In this document: in pieces, positions 31,748-43,789 of the stretch
Layout: the number at the start of each line of letters is the position of its first letter
How positions within the stretch are numbered: the first letter of the stretch is position 1
Source: Terana coerulea
Lineage: Eukaryota > Basidiomycota > Agaricomycetes > Polyporales > Phanerochaetaceae
Assembly: GCA_024811115.1 (NCBI GenBank)
Contig: JAKOGH010000817.1
Span: forward strand, 1-56,201
DNA length: 56,201 nt
Direction of reading: 5' to 3'
Position numbers and translations under genes: made by a program
Notes under the pieces: model-generated
What the model was told of the DNA's origin: nothing
Seen by the model: the letters and a program-made list of their open reading frames with translations, nothing else
The model's database searches: none

Positions 31748-34700
31748 TTATACTTGCACCGTGATTCCTGCGACGAGCTCCGTGCCCATCCTCTCAATCT
31801 CGGACAGCACCGCCTCCGAGTTGAGCGTCACGAGGCTCTTGTCTTTCGACTTTTCCTTCTCGCTTTCCTGGAGAGGCCACGTCCCGTGAGCAATTCGCGT
31901 GACGGAGGAGCGAGCGCAGGACAAACCTTGGGCGCAGGCATGCTGTTGAAATTTCCGAGAACACGGAACGGTCTGGGCTCCTTCAGCGACGGGTCCCATA
32001 CAGCGCCGTAGCGGTCTCCGCCGAAGGGATCGTAGAAGATTTTGAATGTATCGGTGTATACGTGCTGTGTACGTGCTGAGCACACGTCCAAAAACTGCAG
32101 CGATAAGTAGGGACTAACCTTGAGGTCGTTGAAGAACAACCCCGCTGGGTCAAAGCCTGGCAGCAGAGGCCCAGCAGCTTCACCGTTCGTGATCCTCGCG
32201 TTCGCGTACTTGCCAGACTTGGCCCACACGCTGGGATCCGCGGCAATATTCTGGTAGTACCGTGGGAGTACGGGACGGTCAAGCTGCACGATGAAGTCGT
32301 AGTGCTCCGTCGGGTGTACAAACAGAGTCTGTGTGCTGTATGAGTTCTCAGATCCGGGCTCGTGGCTGCCTTACACACCTTGACGTCAAACTCCGGGCTC
32401 TCCATGGCCTGCAGGCATGCGTACGACGCCTTCGCGATCGCCTGTACCCGCCGCGCGATTATCGCGTCGGGGCCCTCTGCCGTCCATACATGGCCCTCCG
32501 CATCCAGCTCCGTCACGATCCTCCACACGCCCGCCCGCGTTGCCGAGGCGGCCTCGACCGGCGCCGGCACACCCGCGCCGTCCGGCTGCTCGCCGTACAG
32601 CGGCACGTGCAGGCCCGCCGCCCACTCCCAGTCGCGCAGGAAACGCACGACGCACGCGAACCCGCGCTCCTTCGTGCCCGGCACGCCCGCGCGCTCGCCC
32701 TGTGCGCCACCGCCGCCGCTGCTGCCGCCGAGGAAGACGTGCGCGCAGAGCAGCTCGACGGCCTCCTCGCCGACGTGCGCGCGCAGCAGCCAGTGGCTCG
32801 CGAGCCACCGCTTGACGAGCCGCACCGTCCCTGCGAACGCCGTGAAGCGGTGGTGCAGCGCCGCGACCGCGCGGTGGTGCCGCGGGGCATGTATAAACCT
32901 CCTTGTGTACACGGTCTTAGCGTGCAGCGCCGCCGCGCGCTCCTGGGCGCTGGGCCCGACGCCCGCCGCGGCGTTCGCCTTCCGCATCTTCTTCTTCAGG
33001 TGCGCCGGGACGTGCGGCCGGTCGTCGATGATGCCGTCCAGCAGCGTCGCCTCACGGTCGTGCCATATTCGCGCGCGGAATGCCCAGCCCTCGGGCGTGA
33101 CGAGTTCCAGAGTGGCCGTGTCCTCGATGTCTAGCGTGGTCGCGGCGTCGCCGAGCACGACCTGCGCGGTCAGGCCCTTGACGGCCGACATGAGCGCGCT
33201 AGCGAGGGTCTCGAAGAACGCGAGCTTGATCTTCTGGATCGCACGGAGGTCGTCCGGCCAGCGCCCGCTTTTCTCAAACTCGATGACAACATCCATGACG
33301 GGCAGGTAGCGCGCGCACGCCGGCAGCGCCGCCGCGAGGTTCTCAGGCAGCGCGACGGGCACAAAGACGTTGGTGTACCGCAGCGACTCGGCTACCGCAC
33401 TGACGTTCAGCACCGCGAGCGGGAGCTCGTCGTCCAAGCTCTTGATGCGCTTCACGAGCGCGTCAAACGCAGCCATCGCGGCCTTGAACCCCGTCTGCGT
33501 CTTCGCGGCGGCGTAGAGCGTGCTCACGCTCTCCGGCACGCGCAGCAGCGCGTCGAAGTCGGCCTGCCAGGCGTGCACGGCCGCCTCGGGAACGCCGCAG
33601 TGGCGCTGGAGGAGGTACCGTGCGATGAGGAACGGGATGTGCGCGCGCTCCTCCGCGTTCTGCACCTCCCACACGACGCTCTCTGCGATGCTGCCGTCCT
33701 TGAAGCGCCGCAGCTCGGCTTTCTCGCCCCAGAGGGCGCGGAAGCGCTGCGCGACCATGGTGTCCGTGTTGTCGGCCGCCGGCCCGTGGTCGACGAGTCG
33801 GAAGGCGTGTTCGGTGTCGAGAACGAGGCCGACGTATACGACGGGCGTGTTGCTGGGGTGGGCCTCCGAGAGCGCGCGCGGCGCGGACGAGGGATGCAGG
33901 AGCGCGATCGCCTTCGTGCGGTTGCCGAGCCCTTCCCGGAGCGTGTCGCTGAGGGTAGCAAGAAGAGCATTGTACGGCGAGCCGCGGTCAAGCGTGGCAT
34001 GTGGCGAGGGCTTTTGGAGTTTCGCGGATGAGAGATCGACGCTGGGAGGGAAAGGGGTCAGCTGGGGTGACAGTCAAATGTATGGCTGAAAACGCACCGC
34101 ATCACAACGTCAAATCGGGCCTGAAGCTCGCGTTTGTCGGCAAGAAACGTCTCGCCAAATGGGTCCTGCGCCGGGCTGAGCGATGGGTCGCTCAATGTCT
34201 CCAGCGTCAACTTGGCGTCGTATTTTAACTGCATACTCGTCAGCTTCCATATGCAGCTGGGACAAAGCATGTACTGACCATATCGAGCGAGCTGAGTGGT
34301 ACACCCGCGAGGAGGTTTACGGAGGATGTGCCGTCCACAAACACAGGCTCCTGCCCGTCATACTCATGCGGTGGAAACTAACTCCAGCGAGAGTCAGGCC
34401 AGGTCAGAGGCGGCGCGCAACTAAAAAGAACACACATACGCGATGCCCGCCCTCCGCCTTCACAAAAACACGATCCTTCGCAAAGTCATGTTTCGCTATA
34501 CCAGCTCGGGTGTTAGCCCTCGTTCGGCGTAGATTAAAGGAAAGTGGTGACATACCGAAGAAGTCCAATGCAGCCCTGAACAGCTGATACGAACTAAGAC
34601 CTTTCCCGAGCGGCCGTCTGCGTTGTGCACCTTTCGCCTTCAAGCTACCGATGGGTTCCTCACCTGAGATGAGCAAATCGAGTACGGCGGCCCACCACGC

Positions 34701-36152
34701 GCCCTTTCCCTCGAAGCCTCGTATACAGAGCCTCGCGCCCTCGCCATACCCGCGCTGATTCGCCCACACGCGGAGCAGCGTTAGTGCGTCGCTGAACGCG
34801 GGGACGCTTTTTGGAGGGCGTACACGCGCAGAAGCTGCGTCCTGGGGAGTGCAGCCGATAGAAGGGCGGAGTTATATATTGGTGTGCTCTCGTCAGTGTT
34901 TGGGAGTATGGAAGATGAGGAGGAGGAGGCGGCGGCGGCGGCGAGGGAGGCGGAGGACGTGGAAGATGCAGAGATGCGGATGTTGGAACGCTGTGGTGAG
35001 AGACGTGATAGCTGGACGGGTGAGGTGGGTGAGAGGGTAGGAATGATCCGGACTTCAACATTCAGCTTGGAGAAGTCGTTGGCCGAGCCGCCTACATGTG
35101 CACAAGAATAAATGCGGAGTGAAAGAGCAAATGCATCGATTGCGTACTAGATCTGGCACGGACAATAAGATTCGTGAGACGGGGGTCGCCTGATACGGAT
35201 TCGAATGTAAGGTCAACGTTGAACCCGTGCTTCTTTGTTGTCAACGCCGCGGCGAGCACCGCAAGATAGTACGCCCTTTTATGGAAGAATCGACTGTTCA
35301 TGAAATCCTTCTCTTGGAACAAGGTCTGCGTCGCGTCTTCAGCCAGCTTTACATCGTGCTTAAACCTCACCACTCACATTGGGCATCTCGACAGCGACGT
35401 CTACGCGATACGGTCGTTTGTCCTGTGCCTTCACGCTTAGCTTCGGCGACCAGCTCCCAACAAGGGTGACGTCTGCCGGCTTCTGGAACGCTACCTTCCA
35501 GTTCGTGTCCTCAGTTGGCGTAGGGAGCGGATACGGTACGGTTATCCCTTTCTTCAGCAGACTGCGGGCAGCCGAGAGCGGATGGTCCGGGTCAATGGGA
35601 GGGAGATTGCTGACGCAGGTGTGCAGTGCTAAGAGAAAGCGGTCCAAGGCCGCATATTTTTGGTATCTGGGGCGGACATTTGGGAGGAGGGCATCAATCT
35701 AGACGTGGGCACACGAGTAAGTACCGCAAGACCAATGCTCAACGGGCGGACACGCACTTGTAGCTTGAATGAGCTTGACCTATATAGATCGGTTGCGTCT
35801 TTGATGTTCCTCAGTTCCTCTCCCGTTGGTGGCTTCTTGGGCTTTGTGCCGGTGTGCTTCCCCTCGGTCGCATCGTCCTGGGCTGCGCCGTTCAGCCCTT
35901 CCCACTGTTCGTCCTCCTCGCCGTCAGAGCTACCCTCCTCCACTCCCTCTCCTTCATCTCCAGACATGTCGACGTCCGCGTCCTCTCCGCCGAACCGCAT
36001 GCCGTCGTCGCTGATGAAGTCTTCAGCCTCTTCCTCCTCTGGAGAAGCATGACGGCGCTGAGTACAATTAGTACAAGCCTAGTATAAAGATGAAGTCTAC
36101 ATACCTTCACCGCCGAAGATCCTGCCTCCTGTGTGCGCTTTCTCTTTGCCAT
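31748..36152 (-). CDS. UTP22: NRAP/Utp22 nucleolar protein (UTP-C complex, small-subunit processome)
   Basis: This family acts in the nucleolus in processing of pre-rRNA to 18S rRNA, together with Rrp7. The minus-strand start at 36152 gives MAKRKRTQEAGSSAVK (exon 1, 36152-36105), followed by an acidic region. Then come IDALLPNVRPRYQKYAALDRF, LVGSWSPKLSV, LFQEKDFMNSRFFHKRAYYL, ALTLLRVWANQRGYG, DPFGETFLADKRELQARFDVV, HATLDRGSPYNALLATLSDTL, RALWGEKAELRRFKDGSI, ACVVRFLRDWEWAAGL, HYDFIVQLDRP, FYDPFGGDRYGAVWDPSLKE and LVTLNSEAVLSEIERMGTEL. That is the full NRAP order, over about 13 exons. A 5-A run (34808-34812) seems one base short; otherwise the frame is continuous through the inferred introns. 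It is divergent from DNA2. A partial copy lies at 28393-29130. Confidence 0.9.
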
Positions 36153-36463
36153 GTTGTGGCTTGGGTGTGGCGATCCGGAGAAAACTTGAGAGTAACGAAA
36201 GCGCTCAGACTTCAAATGCCTTTCACAGAATTTTTGATGGCGGGACACCGACGATCCAATCGGGTGATGGTGGATAGCGCGATCAAACGCGGTGTGAAGC
36301 GCCCAGTCAACAACTCTTCGTCTCACGCCAGGTCTTCATTGGCTCACATATACCCAGCACCCCTGGTCGCTATCCATAGGCGACCGCTACAACGCCATAC
36401 ACTGCCGACGCGTACTCTGCCGTACCCCGGCCACCCCGCCACGTGCACACTGAAGACGTCGGC
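36153..36463. promoter_or_regulatory. divergent promoter region of UTP22 and DNA2
   Basis: 311 bp separate the two ATGs. It holds CACGTG (about 36440, close to the DNA2 start) and a GGATCG-rich segment but no clear TATA box. Co-regulation is an inference. Confidence 0.5.
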
Positions 36464-39400
36464 ATGGCCCCCGCGCAACGCTCGGCGGCGGAGGAGGCCG
36501 CGTTCATGCAAGACCTGCTCTCCGGCCTCGACGACTCCGTCTTCGACGCCGTCCCGTCGCCCGACCCGCCGCGAAAACGCGTGAAAAGCCCCGCCGTACA
36601 CCACTCTCCTATCCGTGCGCTGTTCAGGACGCCGAAGAAGAACCGGCACGGCCGCGTCGCGTCCAATGGCTCGCTGCACTCCCCGCTTCGCCAGCCGAGG
36701 GCCGACGGCAATGAGCTGACGTCTCTGCTGGAGGGTGCGGAGGACTGGGACTGGGAGGATATGAACTCCGATTTCCTGACGCCGAAGAAGGCGACCCCGC
36801 GCAAAGGCAACGTGAGTCCTTCCCGCCATGCTCCCGCACACCCCAGCCAATTTTCCCAACAGAGAAATAAGACAGCGTCGGAAAACCCGAAGTCGTCAGA
36901 ATACACCCCGAAACCTTCTGTGCGATGTGTAGTGAAGGAGGTCTACGCAATATCCCAAGCCCATAAGGTGAGTAGGCTGGAATCCTTTTGCCCGATGAAT
37001 ACCTGGTTACCCTTCAAAACGCCCGCTTCGTCTTTCATTCTTGTCTTTGGTGGGCCTTTCACTCGCGAAGCGAAAATGCTTCGTTGGTACGCTCGCATAT
37101 GGCACACCGTTTAATTGGACGTATGAACTACGAGTAGAACGCCGTGCAATTCCACTTTAGCTCTTCAGGACCTCCGATTGTCACACCCTCACTGCGACCC
37201 CACATGCCGAAAGCGTATTCCATTCTTCCAACTAAGCTCCGAGTGTTCTCAATATTGTCGAATTATATGCGACTAATCCTGGCATTCTACAGGAGTTGAC
37301 GGTCTGTGTAGAACCAGGTGATCAGCTTCGACGGGTCATTTTGCATGGCGACTGGGCATCCACTGACGTCCGTACCGGTATGTATGCAATACTGGCAATG
37401 TGCGAGTCTGGGCTGATACATACATCTAAATGACAGGCGACACTGTCAACATAATTGGCACCTTCGACACCGCCGCCTCCGCTTCGACATCAACATCTTC
37501 CCCTCTTCCCACCATCACCCTCACCCCGCGCGCGGACTCACCGCTGCTGATTCACCACCCCGACATTCTCGTCACCGCGACCGCGCTCTCGTCTACCTCG
37601 ACATGCACACGCCGGCCGCTACTCACGACGCTCGTGCGGTCCTCGACCGACGTCACGCCCGCCCTGGTCTGGGGCAACATGCTGCATGAGGTCATGCAGA
37701 CGTGCCTACAGGAGAGCTCCTGGGATGAGCGAGGCATGCAAGACAAAATCGACGGCGTCGTCACCCGCGGTCTGGGCGACCTCCTTCGGCTCAATGTGGA
37801 CGTCGACCAGGCAAAGCACGAGGTACGAGCGCGCGCAGGCGGCCTCAGGACGTTTGCCCAGCGGTATATGACAGATAAGCCGAAAGTAAGCCACTAGTAT
37901 CCTTATATACTACTTTTTGCTAACTACATACGCTATAACTAGGAAGGCGCCACCCTGACAAACACCCGCTCGTCGCGCGATCAGACCTCGCTGCTCGCGA
38001 TCCCAAAGCTGTACGACATTGAAGAGGACATCTGGTCGCCGATGTATGGGCTCAAGGGCAAGCTCGACGCGTCCGTCGAAGCTGTCATTGCCGACATCGA
38101 CAACGCCAGCAACCCGTTCGCAATTGCGAACCCCACGCACAGTACCGTGGCGCACCCTGCGCCGTTTGAGATCAAGACGGGCAGGGCTGTTGCGGGGATG
38201 GAGCACCGTGCGCAGACGGCGCTGTACACGCTGCTCATGGCGGAGCGCTATGGCGCGGCAGTGCCCGCCGGCCTGCTGTACTACACACAGAGCGACGAGG
38301 TAGTGCGCGTCCCCGCCGTGGGCAACGAGATTCGCGCGCTGATGATGAAAAGGAACGAGATTGCGGGATATACGCATGCGCGGATGCGGGCGAAGACAAC
38401 CAAGGGCGAGGGTGAGGAGCAGGATATTGAAGAACCTTTCTTACCACCGACGCTGGACGATGCGAGAACTTGTGGTCGCTGCTTCGCCGTGGATACTTGC
38501 ATGCTTTACCGCAAGGTACGCTCTTAGTCGCGTTATGCGTCGTCTATGCTGATCAGGATCTACAGGCAGTGGATAACGTCTCCGACACCAGTTCTCCCAT
38601 TGCGGACATCTACGAGCTTAAAACATCGCATCTCACGCCGCACCACGCCGCGTTCTTCAAAAGTGGGAACACCTCATCGCGCTCGAGGAGCGCGACCTCG
38701 TGCGGTTCAAGAAGGAGCTGTGGACCCTCAAGGCCGAGGAGCGCGAGCACGCCGGCCGGTGCTTCGCAGACATGGTGCTCGACGAGACCTACGTGCCCGA
38801 GGCCAGCCGCAAGGCGACGCTCAAGCGCGAGGGCCAGATCCACAAGTTCACGTACCGCTTCGTCAAGGGTGCCGCCGTGCGCGGGCACCGGCGCCGGCGG
38901 CGGGCTGCTGAACGGCCACATGGGCGTCGGTGACGCGGTCTCCGTGTCCGTCCCCGCGGACGCCCCCGGCGGCGGCCTCCTCGCGCTCGTGCGCGGCTTC
39001 ATCCTGCGCTTGCGCCGGACGCCGTCGTGCTCGGCGTCGACCACGCGCTGAGCGCCGCGGGCGTGCGCGCGCGGCGGCCGGGCTGCCGCGCGACCGGCCG
39101 GTGCCGTTCCGCATCGACCGCGACGAGCTGTTTGGCGGGATGGGCCGCGTGCGAGACAACCTCGCGCAGCTGTTCTACGCGGACGGCGACGCGCGCCGGC
39201 TTGCGCTCGTCGTCGACCTCCGGCCGCCGCGCTTCGCGGATGTGGATCCTGCGGAGATGCTTCCGAGGGATGAGCGCGTCGGGAAGATCGTGCGTGGTTT
39301 GAATGAGAATCAGCAAGCTGCGGTGCGCAAGGTGCTGAGTGCGGAGGACTACGCGTTGATCCTCGGCATGCCGGGGACAGGGAAGACGACGGTCATCGCG

Positions 39401-41009
39401 GCGCTCATACGCTGCCTTGTTTCTCTCGGAAAGACGGTCCTCCTAACGAGTTACACGCATTCGGCTGTGGACAACATCCTCATGAAGCTGAAGGACGACA
39501 AGGACGATGACAGTAGATTTGGAATACTGAGGCTCGGGAATTTGGACAAGGTTCGTGTTGTCTCCATGAAGTAAGGACGAAGCGACAGTGACTGAAGCGG
39601 ACGTAGGTGCATCCAGAGTGCCACAAATTCACGCTATCGGGGCGCCCGCCCGCGGCGACGATTGAGCAGCTCGAGAACCAGGTCATGACACCGCCCGTCG
39701 TCGCCACGACCTGCCTCTCTATCGATCAGTGCGTCCGCTTGCTCTCTCACTTCTCACTATCTCATGTCACTCCCAGCCCATTATTCCAACGCCGCCGCTT
39801 CGACGTGTGCATCGTCGACGAGGCCTCGCAGGTGACGCTGCCGACGTGCCTCGGGCCGCTGCGCTTCGCGTCGTCCTTCGTGCTCGTCGGCGACCACTTC
39901 CAGCTCCCGCCGCTCGTGCGCAACCCGGCTGCGCGCAAGCACGGGCTCGACGTCTCGCTCTTCCGCACGCTCTCCGAGGCCCACCCCGCGGCCGTCGTCG
40001 ACCTGAACGAGCAGTACCGCATGAACGCGGAGATCATGCTGCTCTCGAACACCCTGATCTACGGCGACAGGCTACGGTGCGGGAGCGCGGAGGTCGCGCA
40101 GAGAGCGTTGGCGCTGCCCAACAGGGAGTGGTTACATGGTCTGCACAAGGAGAAGGAGTGTCTCCCGGATCAATGCTGGCTCGAACAGCTGCTAGACGAA
40201 AAGTACGATTTCCTTGCCATTCAGCTTAAACACCATCTGATATCTTCCGACTTTGTCCGGTCTTGCCGAGCAGCTGCAAAGCAGTGTTTGTCGACACGGA
40301 CGCCGTGCCCGCGAGCGACTCGCGCGTGGGCGACCTGGTGCAGAACGCGACGGAGGCGCTCCTCGTGCAGCAGCTGGTCAGCGCGCTCACGGGCTGCGGC
40401 GTGGCGGACGGCCAGATCGGCGTGCTCTCGCTGTACCGCCAGCAGATCAAGCTGCTCTCGCACCTCCTGCGCGCACATCAGGGTGTCGAGATCCTGACGG
40501 CGGACCGCAGCCAGGGACGCGACAAGGACTGCATCATCGTGTCGATGGTGAGGTCAAACGACGACGGGCAGGTATGTGGACATCCTTTCTTCCGAATGGG
40601 ACTGGAGGTGTTGACAGGGATGCAGATTGGCGATCTCCTCAAGGACTGGCGAAGGATAAATGTCTCGTTTACCCGCGCACGGGCGAAGCTGGTCATCATT
40701 GGTTCACGCAAGACCCTTTCATCAGCACCTATCCTAGAGGAGTTCTTCAAGCTCATGGACAGCAAGGGGTGGATACTAAACCTGCTGCCTGGGGCGGAGT
40801 CACTTCATGACCATCTATCTGTCGGATTGGGCACCAGCTCAGCGAGTCCACGCTCAGCGAAACGCAGCGCAGAAGACGTTGTAGAGCGAGATGAAGATAG
40901 AGGAGAAGGGAATGGCCCGGCGAAGAAGGCGAGAAAGGTCGGCGTGACGGAGGAAGCTTTACTGCGAGGACGGCCAATTCTGAAGGACTTGGTGAACGAT
41001 ACACAATAA
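36464..41009 (+). CDS. DNA2: DNA replication nuclease-helicase Dna2
   Basis: Dna2 trims flaps on Okazaki fragments and resects breaks in the nucleus. I chose ATG 36464 (ahead of MAPAQRSAAEE), since upstream in-frame codons lack an ATG. The N-terminus (exon 1 to 36811) is disordered. The RecB-like nuclease follows: CTRRPLL (first Fe-S Cys), WGNMLHEVMQ, GLKGKLDAS, PFEIKTGR and CGRCFAVDTC (remaining Cys; 37600-38510). The superfamily 1 helicase has GMPGTGKTT (39368), CIVDEASQ, GDHFQLPP, DLNEQYRMN, TADRSQGRDKD and NVSFTRARAKL (40655). Introns with GT-AG fit at 36812, 36968, 37379, 37888, 38516, 39551, 39730, 40203 and 40571. Frame changes at about 38659-38662, 38882, 39013 and 39080 lie in homopolymer or GC-rich sequence and look like consensus errors. 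Confidence 0.92.
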
Positions 41010-41448
41010 ACGGACCACTGCATGGTGCATTTTATTTATCTTATTCTTGTATACTAAGTAGCATGTGGAACACCAACATGCTCGTTGTGCTGCAGGGTCG
41101 GGATACTGATTCCAGACAATAGTGTAGTCTGAATGGTAGGCATATAGCGGTTTGACATCTCCTGGAGATTGTATCCCAAGTTTAGCAAGCTAGTGAGAAT
41201 AGTCACAGGAGCTGATTTCCAGCACGCGAAAATAAACACCACTCATGATTCATTCTTATGTATCATGACAGCCAATGGAAGATCGTTGTGCGCCTACACA
41301 GGACGGATAATGCTCCACGAACCATAGCTTTGCAAGACAACGACTCAGTGCATATGCACCTGCCAATATAAAGGTAGGCAACGTATCATAGTACCGGTCT
41401 GAAAGTTGATTAACGACCACTCCCTTTACGGCGGATGAAATGTGGTGC
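41010..41448. other. convergent 3' flanks of DNA2 and the C9-methyltransferase
   Basis: AT-rich, no coding signal. Expected to hold both terminators, but no specific signal is assigned. Confidence 0.35.
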
Positions 41449-43322
41449 TTACGAGATTTCGCGTTGAGGGTTGACGTGGATGGACTGGTGATTGGTGAGA
41501 CCTAAAACCCGAGGGAAAGCATTCATGTTCTTGTGAAGCGTGAGTTGGAAACAAGAACATCCTCCGTTTCTGTTACATCCGATAGTTAGCTGGTTAAAGG
41601 TTTGAGAGGAGAACCATCCGTCTACATACCGTGATATGATCGTCGCGTACGCCAGGAAGAATACCCAGATTCGGTACCAGCGCTCGCCGTAGGCCTCAAT
41701 GACCTTGTCCTTGTTGGAGACCCAGTTCTTGTACCAGCGATAGATGGTGGCGCTGTAGTGTACGCCAATGACGTCGATGTTTTTGACTTCGAATCCAGCC
41801 GATTCAACCTGGCTGACAACCCAGCCGAGCGAGCACGATGCGTCGGCACCGGGGAAAACATACTTGTTCATGAAGAGACCCCTGCAGCCCGCATAAGCAG
41901 CTGCCGGGACGGACAGTAACGGGCAACCTTACCAGATCAAGTCCTCATACTGCCAGTGAGGACGGAAGCCTGAGACTTGGAAGACGAATACACCATCATC
42001 ATCGAGAGGTCGTAAACCTGACGCAGGAAGGTTTGATAGCGACGGATACCGACGTGCTACAGATGGTACATAAGCAATTACCGTTACAAACGCGCAAAGG
42101 TACACTCACTTCAGCCATCTCCAGGCTAACTATCTTGCTGTAAGCACCCTTTCCACCAGGGATATACCGAGCGTCCGTGCACAGGATACGGGCCAGCTCG
42201 GGATCCCCACCCTACTACATTGTCAGACCGTGAAGGGTAACATAACTGCTATGCCACGACCTACATTGCTCTTTGATTCGCTCGTTGCCAAAGGCTGCCT
42301 GGTTCTTGGCGAGTGTAACGCCCGTGACGCGGCATCCGTAGTTCTTGTGGGCGAAGGCGGCGAGGGTACCCCAACCACAGCCGATGTCAAGCAAGTGGTC
42401 ATCGGGTTGGAGGTTAAGCTGAATGCAAATCAGGTCCGTATTGTGCCACCTGAATAGCCTCACGCACCTTTTCGCAGACGACAGTGAGCTTGTTATCCTG
42501 GAGTTGCTCTAGAGTCTCCTCCTTGCTGAGATCGCCAACGATACCCGAGGTGTAGATCATGCGAGGGCCAAGAAACCTGAGAGCAGTCAGTCAACCCAAT
42601 CATTGACGAGTTTTCAAGATCAATACCATTCATAAAAGTCATCTCCTCCTACAGCGGCGTGTGAGTATATGTCACACGAGCACTCATGCAAGGACAACAT
42701 ACTATCATAATTATCACGAATCTGCTCTTCGTCCTGGGCTTCGGTGTGCTTGATAACCTCCGGGACAAAGGTGAACAAGACATATTTGAAAAGTTCCATC
42801 GTGAAGATCATTTTTGCCCAGTCATGACGAAACTCCATAATGTCTAGGACATCACCTAGAGAACACGTCGGCATCGTGAACAAACATATATCCCGACGCG
42901 TTTCAGTGACACGCACCATTGAAATCAACCTTGCCCTCGAAGTATGCCTCATGGAATACCTGCATGGGTATCTTCTCCTTGCCGTGGTATTTCGCCTTCA
43001 GGTCCGAGTCATGGATCGTAATGTACTCCTCCAGATTGCGCTCCGGCATAACAACCTTCTCGTTTCTCCGTTTACCATACATGCTCATCACCCTCCAGTA
43101 CCCGACCGTCACAGGGACTCCGAGTAGGAGCAGGAGGAACACATAGGTCTTGAAGCCACCACGGTTGAACAACGGGAGCATACGCTTGACGAACCATGGC
43201 ACGACAACAACGAGGGCGGCGAGGTGTATATTGTTGAAGCTGCCATTGCCTTCGTACAGGCCTTCGATTGGCGCATTCTTGATCGCGGGCGTGTTCGTCG
43301 TGCGAACGGTGTGGACGGGCAT
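41449..43322 (-). CDS. MTS1: sphingolipid C9-methyltransferase
   Basis: This enzyme adds a methyl group to C9 of the sphingoid base of fungal glucosylceramide, using S-adenosylmethionine, at the endoplasmic reticulum. The minus-strand ATG 43322 (MPVHTVRTTNTP) has good context; the frame further upstream lacks an ATG. Two membrane segments (NNIHLAALVVVVPWFV and YVFLLLLLGVPVTVGYWRV) precede the catalytic part. Landmarks are EEYITIHDSDLKAKYHG, DIMEFRHDWAKMIFTMELFK, FLGPRMIYTSGIV and QPDDHLLDIGCGWGTLAAFA (SAM-binding motif I, about 42350-42400). NYGCRVTGVTLAKNQ, EMAEHVGIRRYQTFLRQV and GWVVSQVESAGFEV follow. Introns include 42916-42856, 42702 onward and a 49-bp one before the SAM motif. One base seems missing at 42001-42011 (before DDDG). 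Confidence 0.88.
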
Positions 43323-43789
43323 CGCGGCGGCGCGGAGAGGGGCGAGCAAGTCGCCACCGAGTGGGCTACGCCAACTTATGTTCAAATTCAGGAATGATGC
43401 CACGTTGCTTTCTCGGCGGCTACTTGCGCATGTTTGGCAATGATTTCGAGAAAACCGGGGAAACGGGTTGCACGGGTAGCGAGCCAGTGATGCTAGGTTA
43501 CGGCAGGATCAGGCATGAGAGACCTGTATTTCTGACTTCCACTGGTGTCGTGAGACCGCGCCAGCGGTATTAAAAGCCGGTCTTCTGCAAGCCGGTATTT
43601 TAGCGTGCTCATAATGAGCTCGAGCTGAGAGTGTGCGGTCGAGTGTAGATGAACATGAGAGTCGGGATCAGCAAATGGCGAAGTTGGTCTGGCGGCTTTG
43701 TGGCGTCTTCAGGCGCATCAATTCTCACAGCCTTTCACCGTGTCCGCAAGCGCCTGATGGCTATTACGCCAAGTTCCAACGCTACAACC
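43323..43789. promoter_or_regulatory. divergent spacer between C9-methyltransferase and F-box gene 2
   Basis: 467 bp between the two divergent starts. Open frames from 43649 and above 43322 lack convincing family support and are treated as leader sequence. Confidence 0.35.

Noticed and set aside
32331..33309. Long plus-strand open frames (up to 315 codons) opposite the NRAP gene
   Set aside because: They are antisense shadows in GC-rich coding sequence: Arg/Ala/Ser-rich, low complexity, no family. The minus strand carries clear NRAP sequence.
36443..36463. Earlier start of DNA2 at 36443
   Set aside because: The codon at 36443 is GTG; the first ATG in frame is 36464 with good context.
43323..43403. 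N-terminal ext of the C9-methyltransferase to 43403
   Set aside because: The codon at 43403 is GTG and no ATG precedes 43322 in the frame; the family starts close to 43322.
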